A stretch of DNA of 64,000 bases from NCBI GenBank assembly GCA_003116855.1, contig BEWT01000004.1, positions 62,001-126,000 of the forward strand. Direction: 5' to 3'. Shown piece after piece: positions 25,703 through 36,539 of this stretch (within the stretch, counting starts at the first letter, position 1; each line of letters opens with the position of its first letter). The stretch comes from Desulfurococcaceae archaeon AG1. Lineage in GTDB: Archaea; Thermoproteota; Thermoprotei_A; Sulfolobales; AG1. The translations under genes were made by a program, and so were the position numbers. The notes beneath the pieces are model-generated. The model worked only from the letters and a program-made list of their open reading frames with translations. It ran no database searches and was not told where the DNA came from.

Positions 25703-27361
25703 TTAGAGAGGCTCTAAAGCTATGTCCACAAGACCCTGGGCAAACATATCCCTAGCCTGTAATGGCAGATCCACATCGATAACCACATAGTCCTCCACAC
25801 CTCTCTCTCTAAGGATCTCTCCCACGATTCTTGAGAAGCAGTTACCCTCACCATACCCCGGAACCCTCTCGATCCTATTTCTAGCGAGAACCCTGAATTC
25901 CCTACCATAAATCTTACTCTCTGGGATTGTTTTCATCTCAACCAAAACCCTATCACCCTTTATCCTGTAACCATCGCATACATGGATCAGGGATGCTGCA
26001 CCCATATCAAGCCACATCTCAGCCTCTTCTCTTGAGGCATATGTTATAAGCCTATCGCCCACTATATCCACTCCCCCCGCGATCTCGCTTGCCTCGAGAA
26101 TAAACATTCTGGGCTCTCTTCCAAAGGCCTTGTACTCGACCTCCTCACCAATCTCTATAGGCTTACCCCTACTATAGTGGATCTCTATATATACATCTGC
26201 CAAAGATAGCCTCGAGATCATATAGCTCCCAAGAACCCAGGGTAGGATGAAAAGCCCTCCAGAACCTTTAACAAGTATACCTGGTATAACAGCTATCCTC
26301 CCCTTCGAACCCCTAACCCTCCTAAGAAGCCTCGCACGCCCCTGGGTAGGGGCTCTGGGGATCTCATCCTCACCCTTAATCCTCCTAAGAAGCCTTGGCA
26401 GAACCATCTCCACGAGAACAAACACAGCCACAGGGTTTCCCGAGATGCTCACAACAGGCTTACCCTTAATGATCCCAAGGCTCGTGGGTTTGCCTGGCCT
26501 TAGCTTCACACCCCTCACAATGATTCTGCCAGCCTCACCCACAACCCTGTATACGTTATCCTCAACACCAGCCGAGGTTCCCCCGGTGGTCACTACTAGA
26601 TCGCATCTCTCAACACTGCTAAGAATCGCTCTCCTCAGATCATCTATATCATCGCCAACAATACCAACAGGCTCTACATCAAACCCCCTGGATTCTAGAA
26701 GAGCTTTCAGAGATCTTAGGTTAGACTCATACACCATACCAGGCCTGAGAGGCTCTCCAGGCTCCAGAAGCTCCTTGCCAGTTGATATTACACATACCCT
26801 CGGCTTTCTATAAACAGATATCCTCTTAATCCCTGCAGATGCGAGTGCTGCTAGGGTTTTCTCATCTATAACCCATCCCCTCTTAACAATAACGGTTCCC
26901 GAGGGTAGGTCGCTGCCCGGGTAGGCTATATTATCACCCCTCTTGGGAGAGCTATAAACAATCACCTCGGAACCTTTCTCCTCAGTATCTTCGAACGGAA
27001 CCACTAGATCCGTGTTCCTAGGGAGATGGGAGCCTGTTGCCACCTCGTAACAAGTACCCGGCTTGATCAATATATTCTCGGCACCGACACCAACACCTAT
27101 CCTCCCAGCAAGGCTGAGCCTAACAGGCCTATCCTTAGAAGCACCAGCCACATCGCTGTAGAGAACAGCATAGCCATCAACCAGGGATCTTGGAAAAGGT
27201 GGGAGTGGTATGGGTAGCACTATATCGCTACAAGCAACCCTTCCAATGCTATCTTCTATGAAGATCTCCTCACAACCTATCTCTAAAGGCCCTAACTCTT
27301 TAAGAAAGATCTCAACAGCCTCGTAAGGATCCACCAACGGCTCGGCAGTAGAGTACTTCAT
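25703..27361 (-). CDS. moeA: Molybdopterin molybdenumtransferase MoeA with C-terminal binding-protein-like domain
   Basis: MoeA inserts molybdate or tungstate into molybdopterin adenylate. MoeA core: PPFPRSLVDGYAV, VATGSHLPRNTDLVVPFEDT, VCVISTGKELLEPGE, VTTGGTSAGVEDNV and KPVVSISGNPVAVFV. Residues about 425 onward form a second domain resembling the periplasmic-binding/LysR-substrate domain often fused to archaeal MoeA, here only about 125 residues. The ATG at 27361 is chosen because a TATA element (CATATATAG, 27377-27385) makes the upstream ATG unlikely. Confidence 0.88.
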   Translation of the reverse strand: MKYSTAEPLVDPYEAVEIFLKELGPLEIGCEEIFIEDSIGRVACSDIVLPIPLPPFPRSLVDGYAVLYSDVAGASKDRPVRLSLAGRIGVGVGAENILIKPGTCYEVATGSHLPRNTDLVVPFEDTEEKGSEVIVYSSPKRGDNIAYPGSDLPSGTVIVKRGWVIDEKTLAALASAGIKRISVYRKPRVCVISTGKELLEPGEPLRPGMVYESNLRSLKALLESRGFDVEPVGIVGDDIDDLRRAILSSVERCDLVVTTGGTSAGVEDNVYRVVGEAGRIIVRGVKLRPGKPTSLGIIKGKPVVSISGNPVAVFVLVEMVLPRLLRRIKGEDEIPRAPTQGRARLLRRVRGSKGRIAVIPGILVKGSGGLFILPWVLGSYMISRLSLADVYIEIHYSRGKPIEIGEEVEYKAFGREPRMFILEASEIAGGVDIVGDRLITYASREEAEMWLDMGAASLIHVCDGYRIKGDRVLVEMKTIPESKIYGREFRVLARNRIERVPGYGEGNCFSRIVGEILRERGVEDYVVIDVDLPLQARDMFAQGLVDIALEPL

Positions 27362-27673
27362 AGTGGCTAAACCCATCTATATATGCTAAGGCAGGTATTA
27401 ATGGGTAGAGCTCGGGTTCAGGATTCATTGTTGTTAATACCTCTTTCGCCGAAGCCTATATCATAGGTCTCCACAAATTCAGAGCCTTCTCAACCCATAG
27501 CTCTTCTTCACAGATCCTCTGCTCGTTATTATAGAGAAACCCTATATTCTTGTTTTTCTTTTACCAACACACATGAATCTCTATTAATATCATCATTGAT
27601 CATGGATCGTCGAAATATATTTTAGACCTATAAGCCTGTAACCTATACGATGCCTGAAATAATTTAGAACGGC
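27362..27673. other. Intergenic region between moeA and gatB
   Basis: 312 bp downstream of gatB and upstream of moeA. It contains the moeA TATA element at its left end. No gene, tRNA or repeat was recognised in the rest. Confidence 0.5.
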
Positions 27674-29124
27674 TCAGGATCCTATGGAGAGTTTTCTCCT
27701 TATTATCGCAGCTATCTTTTGGGGATCCGCTCTCCCCCTGGTTAGTTTCATGACCTGCCCGACTAGATAGTTTATAGCCTTAGGATTCTTCTTAGCATCT
27801 TCAACAGCCTTGGGGTTCTCCTTGATAACCTTCTCCGCAAGCTCTTCGAGCTCTTCATCGCTTGCTATTACCTTTAGGTTTTCTCTAACAACTATCTCTT
27901 CCGGATCCTCTCCTCCCAGCACTACCCTCTCGAGGATCATCTTCATGATCTTTACACTAATCACGCCTTGATCCATTAATGAGAGGAGCTTCGCAATACT
28001 CTGGGGCGAGGCCTTCACCATATCGAGGTTTCCTCCCCTCTCATTAACGATCCCTAGGAAGTCGTTTATGAGAAGGTCGGCAACCCTCCGCGGATCGCCA
28101 TAGATCTTTACAACCTCTTCGAAGAACTCTGAAAGCCTTTTCCTACTCACCAGGACTCTCGATACATATCGGGTTAGCCCGTAGATCTTAACATACCTCT
28201 CAGCCCTATGCCATGGTAGCTCGGGCATTTTCGAAGCTATCTCCTCCACAATGCTACTGGTAATAGCTATAGGGGGTAGATCGGGGTCTGGGAAGTATCT
28301 ATATTCCTCCTCAAGCTCCTTATACCTCGAGACTATGGTTACACCCTTCACAGGATCCCAGTGTCTAGTCTCCCTCTGGATCTTCCCCCCAGCTGCTAGC
28401 ACAGCTCTCTGCCTAACAACCTCATAGCTTATAGCCTTCTCGATATCCTTGAGAGAGCCTATGTTCTTAACCTCAACCCTCTCACCACCCTCTATGGAGA
28501 TGTTCACATCGACTCTGAAGGCGCCCTCTAGATCTGGGTTAGAGATCCCGAGATGATCTACAAGCTCTAACAGCTTCTCCATAAATACTCTAGCCTCCTT
28601 CGGGCTCGAGAGATCTGGCTCTGTTACAACCTCTATTAATGGTACACCGGATCTGTTATAGTCGATAAGGCTATAGCTACTCCTAGTAGGATCCCCTGAC
28701 GGGTAGGTGATCCTAGCTGGATCCTCCTCAACCCCTATCCTCCTCATCCTAATCCTCTTGGGACCGCTATCACCCTCTATCTCAAGAGAACCCCCAACAG
28801 CTATGGGAGCCATCCCGGGACCTCTATGCTGGCTTATCTGATACCCCTTCGGGAGATCTGGGTAGAAGTAGTGTTTTCTAACAAATACCACCTTATCCAA
28901 TACCTTGGATCCTAGGGCTAGTGCAAGCATAATAGCCTTCCTAATAACCTCTCTGTTAGGTACGGGAAGAGATCCTGGGAGGCCTAGACATACGGGGCAC
29001 ACGTTAGTGTTCGGCGGTGCTCCTCTATAATCCTGTGAGCATGTGCAGAACATCTTACTCCTCACAGTATTAACCTGGATGTGGATCTCAAGCCCTATAA
29101 CTGCTTTCTGTGGGGTCACTTTAT

Positions 29125-29128
<4 letters not shown>
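27674..29128 (-). CDS. gatB: Asp-tRNA(Asn)/Glu-tRNA(Gln) amidotransferase subunit B
   Basis: Subunit B binds the misacylated tRNA and phosphorylates its side chain. N-terminal cradle: VIGLEIHIQVNTVRSKMFC, the zinc cysteines CTCSQD and CPVCLGLPGSLP, and YFYPDLPKGYQISQ; then ADPARITYP-like EEDPARITY and YNRSGVPLIEVVTEPD; the C-terminal YqeY-like domain ends with KLTRGRADPQKIAAIIR. 484 residues. Its GTG start overlaps the gatA stop. Confidence 0.96.
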
Positions 29129-30578
<1,450 letters not shown>

Positions 30579-30582
<4 letters not shown>

Positions 30583-30869
30583 GACTCCTCACCAGTTATC
30601 GTTCTAGGACCAACAACATAGCCGTCTATCGTTTTTGCCGCGCTCCTCTCTATCCACAACTTCTCTATACCCTTCTCAACACTATCCTCCCTAACACCGG
30701 CCTCCTTCTCCATAACATGGAATAGGGGCTCTACACCTTCGAGAACGATCCCGTCCAGCTGTTTGAAAAACCCGATGATCTTCTCAACATCTTTCGACAA
30801 CGCCTTCTCCTCCTCGTCACTTAGCTTTAGGAGCGCGAGCCTCTCAAGCCTCTTGATATCTACCTCCAT
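30579..30869 (-). CDS. gatC: Asp-tRNA(Asn)/Glu-tRNA(Gln) amidotransferase subunit C
   Basis: Small linker subunit of 96 residues that wraps around GatA and GatB. The pattern LERLALLKLSDEEEKALSKDVEKIIGFFKQLD is the GatC N-terminal helix pair, and GVEPLFHVME the conserved turn. First gene of the gatCAB operon. Confidence 0.92.
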
Positions 30870-31098
30870 ATTCTCTCCACATACCTATAGGATAGTGAGT
30901 TAATGAGAACGCTTTCTTGCTAGCTGAATTATCAACATTAATCCTAGGATCTCTCTGATCTTAGCAGAGTTACCTACGTATTAGCCGAAGATTCCCATTG
31001 TGTTTCTCAACAGCCCATATACTGCCTGATAGCCATATAGCTTTGTACGTTGCTATGTATCTTATCTAAATAACTCTACATGTAAAGGATCTATAGGA

Positions 31099-31628
31099 TT
31101 GCCAGCGTTTATCACGATGGCAGCGTTAAAGCCTGGATTTAGGGTAATATATAGTTGGCCAGCGGTATTCAAAATTAGGCTAGATGATAAGATATGGGTA
31201 TTAGATGGAAGAGGTTTGGTGAGTGGAACAAGTGTGGCGAGTGCTGGGCCAGCTTTGAGAGGGGAGTTCAGCATAGTAACTCGCTCACATGCTATAAAGT
31301 TGGGATCCCGGTATCATCGCTAAAGATCCCTTTGAAGGACTTGCTAAAAATGCTGAGAGAGATGAATATGGTGGTTAAATACTCGATATTCAGTCCACCA
31401 TTATCCCTAGCATCTTCAGGGATCGTGATTGTTTACTTCTCCTCAAGGGATGATATGGAGAGGTTTATAAAGACGATCTCTCCCCTCGTTAAGAAACCCT
31501 CATTGAGGGAGAGGCTATTCTATAGCCTGTTCGTTAATGTTGAATGGAGAGAAGGCGTTAGCTATAGAAGAGGGTGTCCCGAATATGATAGAAAGTTCGG
31601 TGACTGGAGAAAATGGCCCGAGCCATAG
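31099..31628 (+). CDS. Unrecognised protein, possibly one gene with a frameshift
   Basis: Two overlapping plus-strand frames lie here. The first starts at TTG 31099 (PAFITMAALKPGFRVIYSWP) and runs to 31323; a TATA-like TCTAAATA near 31064-31072 would make it leaderless. The second opens at ATG 31194 and runs to 31628; it contains KCGECWASFERG and a further H and C that could bind zinc, then a folded-looking region (SSGIVIVYFSSRDDMERFI). A single-base shift near 31205 would join them into one protein. I do not recognise either part. Confidence 0.4.
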
Positions 31629-31659
31629 ATCTTGGTGAGCTTGCTATCTCTAAACCATT

Positions 31660-32604
31660 TTAGCCTATAATTACACGGGCACCCGGGGCTGGGGTAGCGC
31701 TCACGATCGTAGCCTTATAGCCCCTCTTAGCATAGATCTCGGTTAACATGTTTCCAAGCTCTCCATGGATCTCTCTATCAGCTAGGATCAATATGCTTGG
31801 CCCGGCACCGCTTACAACAACGCCATAGGCTCCTGCCTTTAAGGCGTTGTTCTTCACCTCAGAGTATAGTGGTATGAGCCCTGCTCTCTCCCTAGCCGGC
31901 TCTACTATTCTATCGATCATTCCTTCGCCAGCTAGCTTTGGATTGTTAGTAACTATTCCTAGGATCAGTTTTGCCAGACTAGAGGAATTAGCTATATAAT
32001 CCGCCAGGCTCACCTGCCTTGGGACTACGGATCTAGCATGCCCTGTCTTCTTAGGAGGTACCTGGATCTCTGGGATTGCTAGGAGGAAGCTGAAACCCTC
32101 ACCACCAGGTATCTTGCTAGCCCTAACACTCTCCCCAGGGCTTACCAGGACGAATCCTCCAAGAAGGCTTGCAGAGACATTATCATAGTGAGGCTCCCCC
32201 GAGACTTTCCTCTCACCCTCCCCTGCTATGTATACCAGCTCGCTATCACGAAAAACACCCCCCAGGATCTCGTTCACAGCCCTCGCAGCAGCCGCTGAAG
32301 ATGCACCACTACTCCCAAGACCCCTGCCCGGGGGCACCCCCTTGTTAAGTGTTACCTCGAGCTGGAGCTTCTCCCCAGCTATTGCTAAGGCCTTCTCTAT
32401 TGGTGCAAGCACAGCGTTATCCTCCCCCGCTGGTACTTGGGATCCGTATTTACCGCCAACACTCAGGCTGATCTTGCTCAGACCCTCCCCAACAACCCTA
32501 ACCTCTACCTCATCGTAGAACGCGTCAAGAGCTACCGCGAGTATATCAAAGCCAGGTCCCAGGTTGGCTGACGACATATATGCCCTCACCAGAGCCCTCC
32601 TCAT
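31660..32604 (-). CDS. thrB: Homoserine kinase
   Basis: GHMP kinase that phosphorylates homoserine in threonine synthesis. Motifs: SSANLGPGFDILAVAL at the N-terminus, the ATP loop GVPPGRGLGSSGASSAAAA, and the C-terminal GVVVSGAGPSILIL. 314 residues. The ATG follows GGTGAGTCT. It is divergent from the branched-chain aminotransferase, so amino-acid genes share this control region. Confidence 0.93.
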   Translation of the reverse strand: MRRALVRAYMSSANLGPGFDILAVALDAFYDEVEVRVVGEGLSKISLSVGGKYGSQVPAGEDNAVLAPIEKALAIAGEKLQLEVTLNKGVPPGRGLGSSGASSAAAARAVNEILGGVFRDSELVYIAGEGERKVSGEPHYDNVSASLLGGFVLVSPGESVRASKIPGGEGFSFLLAIPEIQVPPKKTGHARSVVPRQVSLADYIANSSSLAKLILGIVTNNPKLAGEGMIDRIVEPARERAGLIPLYSEVKNNALKAGAYGVVVSGAGPSILILADREIHGELGNMLTEIYAKRGYKATIVSATPAPGARVIIG

Positions 32605-32699
32605 AGACTCACCTGCTAGATATACTCTCTAGGCTGATAAGGGCTTTACACTGCTAGTCAGAGCCCTTAGGGGCTCTATGAATGATTATAGGCGTAAAC

Positions 32700-32707
32700 C
32701 TTATAAG
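32700..32707 (+). promoter_or_regulatory. TATA box of ilvE
   Basis: CTTATAAG whose spacing predicts a transcript start near 32730, eight bases before ATG 32738. It excludes the longer frame from ATG 32678. Confidence 0.6.
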
Positions 32708-32737
32708 GCGCTCAGCAACACTACCACACGATCAAAA

Positions 32738-33655
32738 ATGTCCATGTGCTCGAGGACTAAGTATATATGGATGGACGGTGAACTTGTTGAGTGTGGTAAG
32801 GCGTATATCCATGTAATGACACACGCCCTCCACTACGGGACAGCGGTGTTCGAGGGGATTAGGGGCTACTGGGATGGTAATAATCTCTATATATTCAGGC
32901 TCAGGGACCATATGATAAGAATGATCAACTCGGCCAAGATAGTAGGGCTTAGACTGGGATACGGGCTTGAAGAGCTGATCGACGCCACTGTAAAAACCGT
33001 GAGGGTCAATGAGTTTCAGGAGAATATATACATAAGACCCATAGCCTTCGCCGGCGAGGGGAGCATCTCGCTAGATATATCCAAAGTACCCACAAGGGTA
33101 TCCATAGCAGCCATCCCCTTCGGACACTACCTCAAACCAAAGGGGGTTAAAGTGAAGGTTGTGAGCTGGAGAAGAGTTCCAGGCTTCTCAATGCCTGTTA
33201 TGGCTAAAGCATCCGGGATCTATCTCAACTCGGTCATAGCCCTATCAGAGGCGATATCCTCAGGCTATGACGAAGCCGTGCTGCTCGACTGGAGGGGCTA
33301 TATAGCCGAGGGGTCTGGGGAGAATCTATTTATAGTCAGGAGGGGCGTTATATACACACCACCTGTATATGCATCTATACTCGAAGGGATTACGAGGGAT
33401 ACGGTATTCAGGATCGCAGAAGATCTAGGCTACAAGGTCGAGGAGAGAGACATAACAAGGGAAGAACTCTACGTAGCAGACGAGATCTTCATGGTAGGCA
33501 CAGCAGCTGAAGTTACACCAGTGATCGAGGTAGATGGAAAAACCATAGGATCAGGATCCCCAGGGCCTGTAACACAAAAGATCTCTAACTATTACAAGGA
33601 AATAGTGCTCAACAAGATCCCGAAGTATAGAGAGTGGGTTACACCAGTATACTAG
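32738..33655 (+). CDS. ilvE: Branched-chain amino acid aminotransferase
   Basis: PLP enzyme of fold type IV catalysing the last step of valine, leucine and isoleucine synthesis. Motifs: KYIWMDGELV, HALHYGTAVFEGIRGY, KASGIYLNSVIALSEA with the catalytic lysine, then SGENLFIVRRG and FMVGTAAEVTPV. With the start at 32738 the protein has 305 residues, the usual size. The 20 codons upstream lie across the TATA box and are not translated in this view. Confidence 0.94.
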   Translation: MSMCSRTKYIWMDGELVECGKAYIHVMTHALHYGTAVFEGIRGYWDGNNLYIFRLRDHMIRMINSAKIVGLRLGYGLEELIDATVKTVRVNEFQENIYIRPIAFAGEGSISLDISKVPTRVSIAAIPFGHYLKPKGVKVKVVSWRRVPGFSMPVMAKASGIYLNSVIALSEAISSGYDEAVLLDWRGYIAEGSGENLFIVRRGVIYTPPVYASILEGITRDTVFRIAEDLGYKVEERDITREELYVADEIFMVGTAAEVTPVIEVDGKTIGSGSPGPVTQKISNYYKEIVLNKIPKYREWVTPVY

Positions 33656-33714
33656 CAAACCAAACGACGATCAAGCATAGATCCATGATTCGACCAAATG
33701 ATAAGCCTCTAGCG

Positions 33715-33734
33715 TTAAACCTAACTAGGTTTAA
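33715..33734. promoter_or_regulatory. Perfect 20-bp dyad downstream of ilvE
   Basis: TTAAACCTA-AC-TAGGTTTAA, two perfect 9-bp arms with a 2-bp centre. The loop is too short for an RNA terminator hairpin, so a protein-binding site is more likely. It lies 60 bp after ilvE and 190 bp before the next gene; its target is unclear. Confidence 0.4.
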
Positions 33735-33893
33735 TGAAGCCTGAAGCTGTTTGCAGATAAGATTCTCAAAACCAATAATCCTACGATCCTGGGGTTATTC
33801 GGTAAATCTAGCTCCTGTGATCTTTCCTTAATATGGTGGATATATTTCAGATCTGCTAGGAGCGGTTCGCAGTATTTAGGCTGGTAACAGAAA

Positions 33894-33902
33894 CCTATAA
33901 TT
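33894..33902 (+). promoter_or_regulatory. TATA element of the DMT transporter gene
   Basis: CCTATAATT centred about 27 bp before TTG 33926, consistent with a leaderless transcript and supporting the TTG start. Confidence 0.45.
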
Positions 33903-33925
33903 GAGCATACATTGGTGAATCTCGA

Positions 33926-34780
33926 TTGCTCGATCCCTTGGTTTTATATGCTGTAGGGACTAGCGTTGGTGTTTTCTTCGGTATGCATGATGTTGTGATC
34001 AGGGGTTCTCGCTCTAATATGGATTCCCGCCATATGTTGCTTGCATCCCTCGTCTCAGGCTATCCCGTTGTGTTTCTCTTTTCCTTGGTTTTCTGGGGTT
34101 TTAGTGCAATTAGCATCGAGTCTATTATACTATACATAATAGCCGGGCTGGTGAACTTCAACGTTGGGAGAGCCTCGCTCTATGTGGCTATAAGAACTAT
34201 AGGCGCTAGCGGGGCAAGTATAATGCTCACCCTAAGCATAGTGATCGGTATAGCCCTGGGTATGGGTGTGGGGGAGAGGGTATCACCAACCCAGGCGCTA
34301 GGAGCCCTTTTAATACTTATAGCAGCCATCATGGTAGCGTGGAGAGGAGAGATCAAAAGGGATCCTAGGGGGATAGTTGCCGGGCTTATAGCCTCTTTCG
34401 GGCTAGCGTTAGCCATCTTTCTAAGCAGGCTTGGAAATATAAATGGCGGAGACCCGTTCGCAGGAGCCTTGATAGCATATACCTCCAGCATAGCCTTCGA
34501 GATGTTCTTACTGAGAAACACAGAGATCCGCAGTATCTTTAGCAGAAACAACACAGCAGTATACCTAGCAGGGGTTCTAGCATCGCTGGGGCAGGTGGCG
34601 AGATATGTCGCATTAGTCCAGCTAGGGGCAAGCATAGTCACTCCTTTGCAGAACATAAGACCTGTTGTTGCAACAACACTAACAAGGGTTTTCTATAGCA
34701 GAACAGCCGAGAACCCCGGGCTACGGGGTTACGTAGCAGCAGTAATAGCATTCACAGGAGTCTTCCTAATGGCTATATAG
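33926..34780 (+). CDS. EamA/DMT superfamily transporter
   Basis: Membrane protein of 284 residues with about ten helices in two EamA repeats; the second repeat begins near GIVAGLIASFGLALAIFLSRL and ends GYVAAVIAFTGVFLMAI. Conserved loop GASIVTPLQNIRPVVATTL lies in the second half. Members export or import amino acids, nucleotides or other metabolites; the substrate cannot be inferred. The start is TTG, supported by an upstream TATA element. Confidence 0.82.
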   Translation: MLDPLVLYAVGTSVGVFFGMHDVVIRGSRSNMDSRHMLLASLVSGYPVVFLFSLVFWGFSAISIESIILYIIAGLVNFNVGRASLYVAIRTIGASGASIMLTLSIVIGIALGMGVGERVSPTQALGALLILIAAIMVAWRGEIKRDPRGIVAGLIASFGLALAIFLSRLGNINGGDPFAGALIAYTSSIAFEMFLLRNTEIRSIFSRNNTAVYLAGVLASLGQVARYVALVQLGASIVTPLQNIRPVVATTLTRVFYSRTAENPGLRGYVAAVIAFTGVFLMAI

Positions 34781-34842
34781 TTATCACCGCCACATAGGTT
34801 TACCAAAACCTAGCTGGAAAAAGCTAGGATCCGATGGAGACC

Positions 34843-36240
34843 CTACTTCCTAGCTAGTGCTGAGAACTCTATAAGGGTTAAGGCGAAGTGTTTCATCCCA
34901 TTAACGAAATCCCTGACCCTTATGTTCTCGTTCGGTGCATGGGCTTTCGAGCCATAATATCCTACACCAGCTCCACTCATCGGGGTTCCAGCAATGTTGG
35001 TGAAGTAATACATAGGCCCCGAGCCTCCGGAGAGAGGCGATACAGACGGCTCTTTTCCATAGGCTTTTATAGCTGCATTAACCGTAGCCCTTACTATCGC
35101 CTCTCCAGGCTTTGTATATCCAGATCTATACATGCTGTGCACAACGATCTGGGCGTCTTCAAAGCCGTTCTCTTTCAAGTATTTCTTGAGATTGCTGAGG
35201 ATCTTCTCTGGGTCTTGGCCTGGGACTGGTCTTATATCGATCTTAGCCCCAGCTATCGAGGGTACTATTGTTTTGGAACCCTTACCGGTATAGCCGGAGT
35301 AGAGGCCTGAGACGTTTAGCGAGGGTTCTAGGTGGAGTTTTCTGAGAGCCTCGTAACCGCTTACACCCCCGACGAAGCTTTTAAGCCCTAGATCCTTCAT
35401 CATCTCCTCAAGCTCTGCTGTATCCATTTTCTTCACAAGCTCTTCACCGGCTCTCACGAACTCGGGATCTATGTCGTCATAGAAGCCTGGGACATAGATC
35501 CTGCCATGCTCATCCTTGAGGAGAGAGAGTAGCCTAACCATCCTCCACACAGGGTTGGGAACCAGGGGAGCGTTACCGCTGTGAACATCCCTTGAAGCTC
35601 CTTTGAGGATAATCTCTATATATAGCATGCCCTTGAAGCCAAGGCTTATGCCGAGCCTATCATCTCTTCTAATATATCCTGTCTCCCATATACCTCCATC
35701 AGATCTGATCCACTCCCTATTATCCTGGATAACTCTCTCAAGGGTTGGTGATCCGATCTCCTCCTCACCCTCTATAAAGAACTTGATCTTGAGGTCAAGC
35801 TTATCGATACTATCAATGATCGCGTCGATCGCGCCTATCCTAGCAGCAATATTACCCTTATTATCAGCAACACCCCTCGCGAACAGATAATCCCCCCTCT
35901 TAGACAGCTTGAAAGGATCGCTTTCCCAGAGCTCAACAGGATCTGGTGGCTGGACGTCATAGTGGTTATATATAAGCACGCTCTTAGAGCCTGAACCAAC
36001 CTCGGCTAGAACCACGGGATGCCCACCACCACTCTTAATCTGGGTCTTGAAACCCCTCTCCCTGAGAATTGATGCAAGGTAATCTGCACACCTAGCCATA
36101 TCGTCTCCTCCCCAGGCAGCCACTGTTTTATACTCGACAAGGCTTCCAAGAAGATCTATATACTTGTTATAGTTATCCTCAATATATCGAACGGCTTTTC
36201 TAGAGATCTCGTCATAGTTCGGGCTCAACAAGAACACCAA
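34843..36240 (-). CDS. M20 family metallopeptidase (dipeptidase/carboxypeptidase)
   Basis: Di-zinc peptidase of 465 residues. Metal ligands: histidine in VLIYNHYDVQPPDP, aspartate in ARGVADNKGNIAA, the catalytic glutamate pair in FFIEGEEEIGSP, and histidine in GYYGSKAHAPNENI near the C-terminus. The dimerisation domain lies between residues 210 and 335. It resembles carnosinase/CPG2-like dipeptidases. A TATA-like AT run at about 36256-36268 fits leaderless initiation at TTG 36240. Confidence 0.9.
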   Translation of the reverse strand: MVFLLSPNYDEISRKAVRYIEDNYNKYIDLLGSLVEYKTVAAWGGDDMARCADYLASILRERGFKTQIKSGGGHPVVLAEVGSGSKSVLIYNHYDVQPPDPVELWESDPFKLSKRGDYLFARGVADNKGNIAARIGAIDAIIDSIDKLDLKIKFFIEGEEEIGSPTLERVIQDNREWIRSDGGIWETGYIRRDDRLGISLGFKGMLYIEIILKGASRDVHSGNAPLVPNPVWRMVRLLSLLKDEHGRIYVPGFYDDIDPEFVRAGEELVKKMDTAELEEMMKDLGLKSFVGGVSGYEALRKLHLEPSLNVSGLYSGYTGKGSKTIVPSIAGAKIDIRPVPGQDPEKILSNLKKYLKENGFEDAQIVVHSMYRSGYTKPGEAIVRATVNAAIKAYGKEPSVSPLSGGSGPMYYFTNIAGTPMSGAGVGYYGSKAHAPNENIRVRDFVNGMKHFALTLIEFSALARK

Positions 36241-36539
36241 CCGGTAGTTAGTAGAAAAATATAAAAATACATGATAAATACCTAGCCATAGTTCGATCGC
36301 TCCTATCCATCGCTAAAGCGTCCTTAGAGATTTAAGCCATGAGATCGTTAGGGTCTAATCGAAGACAATCACCTAAGCATCTCACCGGTTTCGCTACTTG
36401 CACCATTTCTGATAGCTATGCTATTTATATAGATTTCTCTTGTCACCATAATAGCTAAGAAGCCTCGAATACCTATTTTAATAGGCGGAGTGCTCATCCA
36501 CGTAACAGGATCCCGGATAAGTATGGTTGGGGGTACGGA

